Source: JBCBZH01 sp039815415 (GTDB taxonomy: Bacteria; Bacteroidota; Rhodothermia; Rhodothermales; Rubricoccaceae). From it: a stretch of 8,497 nucleotides of DNA. Location: positions 1-8,497 of the forward strand of contig JBCBZH010000194.1 of NCBI GenBank assembly GCA_039815415.1, read 5' to 3'. The notes below the pieces were generated by a model that worked only from the letters and a program-made list of their open reading frames with translations, did not search any database and was not told the origin of the DNA. Made by a program: the position numbers and the translations under genes. Positions 4,681 to 8,497 of the stretch are shown one piece after another. Position 1 is the first letter of the stretch; each line of letters starts with the position of its first letter.

Positions 4681-5454
4681 ACACCACCCTCCTTGCCGGA
4701 CTTCGGCGACCGTATCAAAGCAGTTCAGGCTCATTTCGAGCCCAATGCCAGTGCTTTCATTGATCGAATGCCTGTTTCTCGGCAGACGATTTATGACTGG
4801 TTCAAGGCAGACACGCCGTTACAAAGCGCTATCGGCGCGGTAGTGTCTACTTATCCGACAGTCGATCCTGTCTGGCTGTCAACCGGGAATGGCGAGATGC
4901 TCCGGGCCGATGTGCCTGCGGACTCATCGCCAACTGATCGCCGGCCTGACGGCGGCGAGGTTGGCAATGGCGTCGCCATCTCAGCGACCGAGAATGGCGG
5001 TCTCGTCCCGCCCGGCTACACCCGCGTCCCCGAGATCCTCATTGAGCCCTCTGCCTCCGACGCCTGGGACAGCGGCACCATCGAGGAGGTCGCCGTCGAG
5101 GAGCAGCCCTCCGACACCATCTTCCCCGACTGGTACATCCGTTCCGAGTACGGCGTCTCACCTGAGCGCATCCGCTTCGTCCGTGTCCGCGGCGACTCGA
5201 TGGTGCCCACCATCGCACCAGGTCAGCGTCTCGTCGTGGCTCTCCTCGCGCCCGGCACAACTCTCCGCGATGGCGCCATCTACATCCTCGTCGGTCCTGG
5301 CGGCGCGCAGGTCAAACGGCTCATTATGGAGCCCGACCACATCCACGTCTGGAGCGACAACCCGGACCGGCCTCGGTTCAAGGTCGCGCTGGCGACGTTC
5401 TCGAAGGACTACACGGTCGTCGCCGTCGTCCTCGAGGCCAACCTCAAACTGTAA
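4678..5454 (+). CDS. Phage repressor: HTH plus S24 (LexA/CI-type) peptidase domain
   Basis: A 258-aa protein from the TTG at 4678 (a TTG at 4693 is an alternative; the open frame begins at a GTG at 4594 but that part crosses the promoter and operator). Residues ~7-72 form an XRE-like DNA-binding domain (FGDRIKAVQAHF ... VSRQTIYDWFKAD) ending in DPVWLSTGNGEML, typical of Bacteroidota repressors. After a linker, the S24 domain carries GDSM with the probable catalytic Ser174, and VKR with Lys213, ending in WSDNP and VVAVVLEANLKL. Such proteins hold the prophage silent by blocking the early promoter and are inactivated after DNA damage. No clear Ala-Gly or Cys-Gly cleavage site is seen; the expected position reads EPSASDAW. 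The DNA-binding half is visibly more AT-rich than the S24 half (48% versus 65% GC in two 60-base samples), suggesting a mosaic gene. Confidence 0.9.
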   Translation: MTPPSLPDFGDRIKAVQAHFEPNASAFIDRMPVSRQTIYDWFKADTPLQSAIGAVVSTYPTVDPVWLSTGNGEMLRADVPADSSPTDRRPDGGEVGNGVAISATENGGLVPPGYTRVPEILIEPSASDAWDSGTIEEVAVEEQPSDTIFPDWYIRSEYGVSPERIRFVRVRGDSMVPTIAPGQRLVVALLAPGTTLRDGAIYILVGPGGAQVKRLIMEPDHIHVWSDNPDRPRFKVALATFSKDYTVVAVVLEANLKL

Positions 5455-5647
5455 CCCTGGCGCCCCCCGCGCTGCCGACCCCACCCCGTTGCTAGCGGTC
5501 CTAGCTCAATCGCCTATTCGACGTGCCAGAACGCCCGCCTCCAAAGGTGCCTCAGACCACACCGGTCCGGCGCTCAGCCGACAGACCTATACCGCGACCA
5601 ACACCGAAACCGCCAAAGAGCCCTTCGCCGCCTAAGCGATGAACGGC
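5455..5647. other. Gap between convergent genes; weak hairpin only
   Basis: This is the space between the ends of the repressor and the leftward membrane protein gene. The only structure noticed is a short stem GCTAG-CGGTC-CTAGC (5491-5505) without a clear T-run; it might be a weak bidirectional terminator. No gene is supported here. Confidence 0.5.
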
Positions 5648-6163
5648 TTACGCGCCAGAGCTGGCGATCAGCAGCCCAACTATCCAGCCGGCAGGGTATC
5701 CAAGTGGTGCAAGAAGCGTCCACTGGCGCGCCGCGTTCAGCGCGTCCGCCAATTCGACCGTCCGCGCCTTATTTGCTGCCAACTTCTCGCTCACCCGGTC
5801 GAGCTGTACACGGCGAACCTCGGCCGCCGTATACCCTTCGATGAGCACGTTCTGGGGCTCGGTCCCCTCGGGAAACCAGTCGGCGTGTCGCAGGCATTTA
5901 GAGGTAGTCCAGGCCGCTACAGCAGCTACCCAGAGCGCCAAGCCCGCCCCCCCTGCGGCGAGCGGCGACAGCCCACCACTGCTGAGCAGGTCTACGGTAT
6001 ACCCGACGGCTGCGCCCAGGAAGACGAGTTGGATACCAAGCAACGTGTTGGCGCCTCGCCCGAGGGCGCTGAGTGTCTCGACAACCGACCGCTCCTGCCT
6101 CTTACCCTCTTCCTCGGCGAAATCTAGTAGGTCAGGGTCAAGTCCAACGATTCCGTTCTCCAT
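5648..6163 (-). CDS. Three-helix membrane protein with cytoplasmic coiled segment
   Basis: A 171-aa protein. A polar, acidic N-terminus (1-35) is followed by TM1 (about 40-60, LLGIQLVFLGAAVGYTVDLL), TM2 (about 65-86, LAAGGAGLALWVAAVAAW), a hydrophilic stretch (87-147) with a probable helical or coiled segment (AAEVRRVQLDRVSEKLAANKARTVELADALNAAR), and TM3 (about 148-168). The ATG at 6163 has AAGGGA eight bases upstream as a plausible ribosome site. It sits behind the repressor, where temperate phages often carry lysogenic-conversion or exclusion genes. The TM-TM-helical-TM layout loosely recalls small membrane effectors, but no known family was recognised and this is context-based inference. 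The gene is convergent with the repressor and probably has its own promoter near 6164-6210. Confidence 0.8.
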   Translation of the reverse strand: MENGIVGLDPDLLDFAEEEGKRQERSVVETLSALGRGANTLLGIQLVFLGAAVGYTVDLLSSGGLSPLAAGGAGLALWVAAVAAWTTSKCLRHADWFPEGTEPQNVLIEGYTAAEVRRVQLDRVSEKLAANKARTVELADALNAARQWTLLAPLGYPAGWIVGLLIASSGA

Positions 6164-6211
6164 CTCGTCCCTTGGGCTATCAAGACTCTCAAACTAGCAC
6201 GCCGAAAGTCG

Positions 6212-6505
6212 TCACCCATCCCTGAACCGCCGCCGCGCCCCGTCCACCAAGTACGCCCGCGTCGACACCAGCAGCCTGCACACCTCCGCATCCGTCATCC
6301 CCAGCCGCCGCGCGATCTCCGCCACCGCCATCCCCAGCTCCCGGTGCACCCCCACCTCGCTCCCATTGTCCCACGCCGCCGCAGCCCTCAGCACCCTGCG
6401 GTCCCCGTCCACCAGGTACAGCCTGCGGTCGGCGTCGATGCGGCGGAAGGCCTCCGCCAGCTCGAGCTGGCGAATCGGGCGGCCGTCGTGGTCGGGGATG
6501 GGCAT
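6212..6505 (-). CDS. Small HTH protein, candidate regulator of the divergent pair
   Basis: A 97-aa basic protein. The N-terminal half (PIPDHDGRPIRQLELAEAF ... YLVDGDRRVLRAAAAW) is unassigned. Residues ~57-80 (LGMAVAEIARRLGMTDAEVCRL) read as a helix-turn-helix of the sigma-region-4/resolvase type. A basic tail ends RRRFRDG. The peptide YLVDG occurs twice, early and near the end, which may reflect a small internal duplication. The ATG at 6505 is preferred over a GTG at 6571, because third-position G/C rises sharply from 6505 while the added codons look non-coding and contain two inverted repeats. It is divergent from the gene pair at 6613-7613 and may control it. Confidence 0.65.
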   Translation of the reverse strand: MPIPDHDGRPIRQLELAEAFRRIDADRRLYLVDGDRRVLRAAAAWDNGSEVGVHRELGMAVAEIARRLGMTDAEVCRLLVSTRAYLVDGARRRFRDG

Positions 6506-6508
6506 GCG

Positions 6509-6526
6509 GGGACGGGTACTCGTCCC
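6509..6526. promoter_or_regulatory. Inverted repeat GGGACG-N6-CGTCCC upstream of the HTH gene
   Basis: Perfect 6-bp arms with a 6-base centre, immediately upstream of the HTH gene's ATG. Bases 6510-6525 match the palindrome at 2172-2187 in 14 of 16 positions. It is a candidate operator. Confidence 0.5.
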
Positions 6527-6547
6527 ATCCAGTAACGACTCAACCCT

Positions 6548-6567
6548 GTGACGCACTGTAGTGTCAC
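6548..6567. promoter_or_regulatory. Imperfect dyad GTGA-CG-CACT-GT-AGTG-TCAC
   Basis: The right arm AGTGTCAC mirrors the left arm apart from a two-base insertion, and the CACT-GT-AGTG core is perfect. It lies between the divergent HTH gene and the two-gene cassette and so could control either. Confidence 0.45.
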
Positions 6568-6612
6568 CCACGGGCTGGCGCAGCGTCGGCCCCGCTCTAT
6601 TTCTCGCTACGA

Positions 6613-7128
6613 ATGGCCTCTTCTCGAGACGACGTCGCCAAACACCAGCCCCATTCGCGGTCTGTGTACGACCCCAGCTACTTCAAGCGTGTGTCGGAGC
6701 TTTTGGGTCAGCTGCGCAAGGCTGGCCTCGTGATTCAAATCGTTGACGGAGGCACGCTCTCAGTTGGGCCACCGCAAGCGAGCAGTAAGGAAAATGCCCT
6801 GAGCATGCTCGGATCGATGTCAAACGAGCAGTATGCCGTTGCGTCGTCCGTAGCCCCCGCCCTCGGTCGCTTCCTATCCGAGTCTACCGAGGTTCATGTC
6901 TACAACCAGTACGGCTTCGACATCGAGCTAGGAGCAGATGAGCTGGATGGCATCGTTTTCCGCCTCTATGATCGTCGCCCTTCAGAGTTGACGGTCTGGC
7001 AAGTGTTTCGGGGTCGATCTACGATGTCGCTGAAGCCTGACTTGTTCGACAACCTCTACGACACCAAGCGTGTCGATATCCGCTACCAAGACTCGGGTGA
7101 AGGCGTCTTTTCCGAGCGGTTGGCATGA
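6613..7128 (+). CDS. Soluble hypothetical protein, first gene of a coupled accessory pair
   Basis: A 171-aa protein without membrane segments. It has a helical start (YDPSYFKRVSELLGQLRKAGLV), a short strand pair (IQIVDGGTLSVG), a helical middle (61-90), and a beta-rich second half (EVHVYNQYGFDIEL ... IVFRLYDRRPSELTVWQVFRG ... RVDIRYQD). I do not recognise the family. The gene is visibly lower in GC than its surroundings (50% in one 60-base sample), which suggests separate acquisition. Its stop overlaps the next gene's start (ATGA), so the two products are probably made together and may interact. The ATG has no obvious Shine-Dalgarno. A cargo role (phage exclusion, defence or toxin) is suggested by position near the element's end and is not proven. 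Confidence 0.75.
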   Translation: MASSRDDVAKHQPHSRSVYDPSYFKRVSELLGQLRKAGLVIQIVDGGTLSVGPPQASSKENALSMLGSMSNEQYAVASSVAPALGRFLSESTEVHVYNQYGFDIELGADELDGIVFRLYDRRPSELTVWQVFRGRSTMSLKPDLFDNLYDTKRVDIRYQDSGEGVFSERLA

Positions 7129-7613
7129 GTACGAGCGAGAAAGAACAAAACTCCAGCTTTGAGCCGACTAGTCTCGATACAGTTGAGACTCCAGAGCATG
7201 TACTCTCTCTCCTCGGCGACTCCCTAGCCACACAGGGAGCCAAGCAGCGGCACGCGTATCATGTTGAGCGGCTCTCCGCTGAGCTCTCGTCGCGTGCAGC
7301 GTCTGAGTGTCGCGAGGACGAGCCTGTCTCGTTGCACCACGTAGATGATGCGTATATGAAGATGCGTCCGCTCAATTCCAGGGTGGCCCGGCGCCGGACG
7401 ATCTACGATCGGATGTCCGGAACTTGCCTTGGCGCCACTGCTGCGATCGTGGTCGCGGCGTTCACGACCACACCGTGGGCCCTCGGTGGACTGGGCGTGA
7501 CTCTGCCACTTGCCTGGTGGTTCGACAACCTGGACCCAGAGACCGGGCTCCTGGCTCACATCTTTGGATGGATCCCAGAGTTGTTTAAGAGCGAAACGTG
7601 GACACGACCATAG
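7125..7613 (+). CDS. Membrane-anchored hypothetical protein, second gene of the pair
   Basis: A 162-aa protein. Residues 1-35 are polar. Residues ~38-80 (KQRHAYHVERLSAELSSRAASECREDEPVSLHHVDDAYMKM) form two or three helices with a buried-helix pattern that loosely recalls histone-fold-like segments. A basic stretch (86-96) is followed by two closely spaced hydrophobic helices (about 98-114 and 117-133), forming a membrane hairpin, and a short tail ending FGWIPELFKSETWTRP. It is translationally coupled to the upstream soluble partner, so a membrane-anchored two-protein complex is a fair guess. No known family was recognised. GC is lower than in the flanks (47% in one 60-base sample within the gene). 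Confidence 0.75.
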   Translation: MSTSEKEQNSSFEPTSLDTVETPEHVLSLLGDSLATQGAKQRHAYHVERLSAELSSRAASECREDEPVSLHHVDDAYMKMRPLNSRVARRRTIYDRMSGTCLGATAAIVVAAFTTTPWALGGLGVTLPLAWWFDNLDPETGLLAHIFGWIPELFKSETWTRP

Positions 7614-7743
7614 ATCCACCGTTTGTGAGGGCCTCGGTCTCAGTGGCCTGTTCTGATGCCTGAAGTCCCCAATGAGGGATTCGGCGGTCAGGTTAGATCT
7701 GACGACCTAGCGTGTCTAAGACTGTGAACCCACCACCAGCTCG
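7614..7743. other. Intergenic stretch with a small hairpin
   Basis: The gap holds GTCAGGT-TAG-ATCTGAC (7687-7703), a seven-pair stem with one G-T pair. No T-run is visible, so terminator function is doubtful. No other feature was seen. Confidence 0.4.
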
Positions 7744-7959
7744 ATGCATCCCGACGACCGCGCCCTCCTGGATATGATCTTCGAGGGCGACCCCAACGAG
7801 GACCTCCTCCCCTTCGACGGCGTCAAGACCCGCCTCTGGGAGATGCGCCAGCTCGCAAGCCGCAAAGTGCTCGGCATCCGGATCGGCTTCGCGCTGGCAG
7901 TGCTGCTGCCGTTGGCCGTGGCGGCGGCGTCCGTCTGGCTGGACGTCCTGACTGCCTAG
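7744..7959 (+). CDS. Small one-helix membrane protein
   Basis: A 71-aa protein. The acidic N-terminal part (MHPDDRALLDMIFEGDPNEDLLPF) is followed by a basic helix (VKTRLWEMRQLASRKV) and one clear hydrophobic helix near the C-terminus (about 48-68, IGFALAVLLPLAVAAASVWL). This is a tail-anchored layout with the charged domain inside the cell. High third-position G/C supports coding. No ribosome site or known family was recognised. It is the last rightward gene before the putative boundary and could belong to the element or to the host. Confidence 0.65.
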   Translation: MHPDDRALLDMIFEGDPNEDLLPFDGVKTRLWEMRQLASRKVLGIRIGFALAVLLPLAVAAASVWLDVLTA

Positions 7960-7980
7960 AAGGTCTCGGAGTACGACGAG

Positions 7981-8067
7981 CTATCGGGCCAGCGTCACGC
8001 GAGCGCCCCGGGACTCCGCAACCACTTTCGAGCGGATCACGTAGGTGCCTGCCGGCAAGCTCCCAGA
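7981..8067 (-). pseudogene. Remnant of a type IX secretion C-terminal sorting domain
   Basis: On the minus strand a short open stretch ends SLPAGTYVIRSKVVAESRG, then ARVTLAR and a stop. This matches the end of T9SS type A sorting domains (L-P-A-G-x-Y at the turn, then a last strand ending in R). The frame meets a stop at 8107-8109 and has no start or upstream domain, so only the last ~28 residues survive. These C-terminal tags direct proteins through the T9SS of Bacteroidota and relatives. The fragment looks like the 3' end of a host gene cut off by rearrangement or insertion. Confidence 0.6.
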
Positions 8068-8086
8068 GAGTGAATGGGGCCTGTAT

Positions 8087-8120
8087 GCTAAATTTTTAGC
8101 GATCTGCTAAAAAATTAGCA
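8087..8120. repeat. Twin AT-rich palindromes in tandem
   Basis: GCTAAA-TT-TTTAGC (8087-8100) and TGCTAA-AAAA-TTAGCA (8105-8120) are each perfect inverted repeats, separated by GATC, and together nearly form one larger palindrome. The patch stands out from the GC-rich surroundings. It could be a double operator for the rightward secreted-protein gene (a TTGACG follows at 8122), an RNA hairpin pair, or a recombination or attachment site at the element edge. Confidence 0.7.
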
Positions 8121-8196
8121 GTTGACGTAACTATCGGCCTCCTCCACCCGTTGTGCGTGCATTCCCCCCAACCACCGGACGCGTTCCGGACACGCC

Positions 8197-8497
8197 ATGC
8201 GCACCTCACTCCTCGCTCTCGCACTCATCGCAGCCCCAGCTTTCGCCGCCACGTCCGCTGGTCCTGCCGACGCCGTTCCTACTGTCGTCGCGGTAGACTC
8301 GGCACCTTCCACTACGGACGCCATCGCTCGGCCTGCCGTTCGCGTCGTCATCATCACGCCAACGGTCGTTTCGGCGTCACTCGAGCTGCAGACCGCTGAA
8401 GGAAAACTGGTCCGCTCGTACAAGGACCGGCTGCTCTGGAGCGGGGAGTCGATCGTCGAGCTCGACGTGGACGACATCCCGGCTGGGAAGTACTACC
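8197..8497 (+). CDS. Secreted protein, start of gene (3' end beyond window)
   Basis: An open frame from ATG at 8197 runs to the right edge (100 residues visible, no stop). It starts with a typical Sec signal peptide (MRTSLLALALIAAPAFAATS, cleavage probably after AFA). A variable T/V/A/P-rich stretch follows. Residues ~64-100 (VVSASLELQTAEGKLVRSYK, then WSGESIVELDVDDIPAGKYY) read like the beta-sandwich repeat of T9SS-type sorting domains (x-L-x-x-x-x-G-x-L-V ... G-x-x-x-x-x-L-D-V-x-x-I-P-A-G-x-Y). The protein may be little more than a signal peptide plus this domain. It is probably a host gene just outside the mobile element, or cargo. Confidence 0.7.
   Translation, partial: MRTSLLALALIAAPAFAATSAGPADAVPTVVAVDSAPSTTDAIARPAVRVVIITPTVVSASLELQTAEGKLVRSYKDRLLWSGESIVELDVDDIPAGKYY

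Noticed and set aside
4575..4718. Upstream extension of the excisionase-like gene
   Set aside because: It crosses the promoter and operator; the HTH fold starts right after the ATG at 4574.
4889..5635. Rightward 248-aa open frame
   Set aside because: It overlaps the S24 repressor in another frame, is an S/P/T/R-rich low-complexity product, and has no motifs.
7960..8196. tRNA gene or tRNA-derived attachment site near the right boundary
   Set aside because: No cloverleaf, TTCGA-type T-loop context or CCA-end arrangement could be assembled on either strand.
8115..8477. Leftward 120-aa Ser/Thr/Ala-rich open frame
   Set aside because: It is opposite the secreted-protein gene, which has a clear signal peptide and a sorting-domain-like pattern.

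Overview
The window looks like the immunity and early-replication end of a temperate phage or prophage, followed by accessory genes and then what appears to be host sequence. The host is probably a marine member of the Bacteroidota/Rhodothermota (Rubricoccus/Rubrivirga-like). The DNA is GC-rich with strong G/C at third codon positions. The repressor has the Bacteroidota-style XRE plus S24 architecture. Two pieces at the right end resemble type IX secretion C-terminal sorting domains. The host assignment is inference; no rRNA, tRNA or housekeeping gene is present to confirm it.

Layout. Positions 1-4574 form one tightly packed leftward operon. In transcription order it encodes: an excisionase/MerR-type DNA-binding protein (4341-4574); a two-part unknown with a DUF2007-like front and a phage-like helical C-terminus (3656-4267); an unknown 113-aa protein (3315-3656); a 37-aa one-helix membrane protein (3205-3318); a RecT/Red-beta-like annealing protein (2232-3212); a DnaD/lambda-O-like replication initiator (1322-2203); a DnaC/IstB-type helicase loader with a Zn-ribbon (535-1446); a small winged-helix protein (296-535); and an unknown partial gene (1-299). 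Most junctions are ATGA, TGATG or longer overlaps, so translational coupling is likely. A sigma70-like leftward promoter (TTGACA, 17-bp spacer, TACCCT) at 4621-4649 carries a perfect ACATCT-N4-AGATGT operator in its spacer. The S24 repressor (4678-5454) reads divergently. This is the lambda-like arrangement of a repressor facing an early operon.

The most striking element lies inside the initiator gene: two blocks of four TGTCYGGC units at 10-11 bp spacing (1729-1768 and 1802-1841), one helical turn apart. The units fall in all three codon frames, so selection seems to act on the DNA rather than the peptide. They are best explained as initiator-binding iterons of a phage origin, by analogy with lambda ori inside gene O. 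The expected logic is that the initiator binds its own gene, the loader delivers host DnaB, and the RecT-like protein anneals strands.

Right of the repressor are accessory genes: a leftward three-helix membrane protein (5648-6163); a small leftward HTH regulator (6212-6505); and, divergent from it, a lower-GC, ATGA-coupled gene pair (6613-7128 and 7125-7613) encoding a soluble protein and a membrane-anchored protein. This pair is a good candidate for a prophage-borne defence, exclusion or toxin-type cassette, though no known family was recognised. A small one-helix protein follows (7744-7959).

The last 500 bases hold a broken T9SS sorting-domain remnant (7981-8067, minus strand), a pair of AT-rich 14-16 bp palindromes (8087-8120), and the start of a secreted protein (8197 to the right edge). 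The element's right boundary may lie here. No integrase, terminase, portal or other late gene, no tRNA and no CRISPR array is visible.
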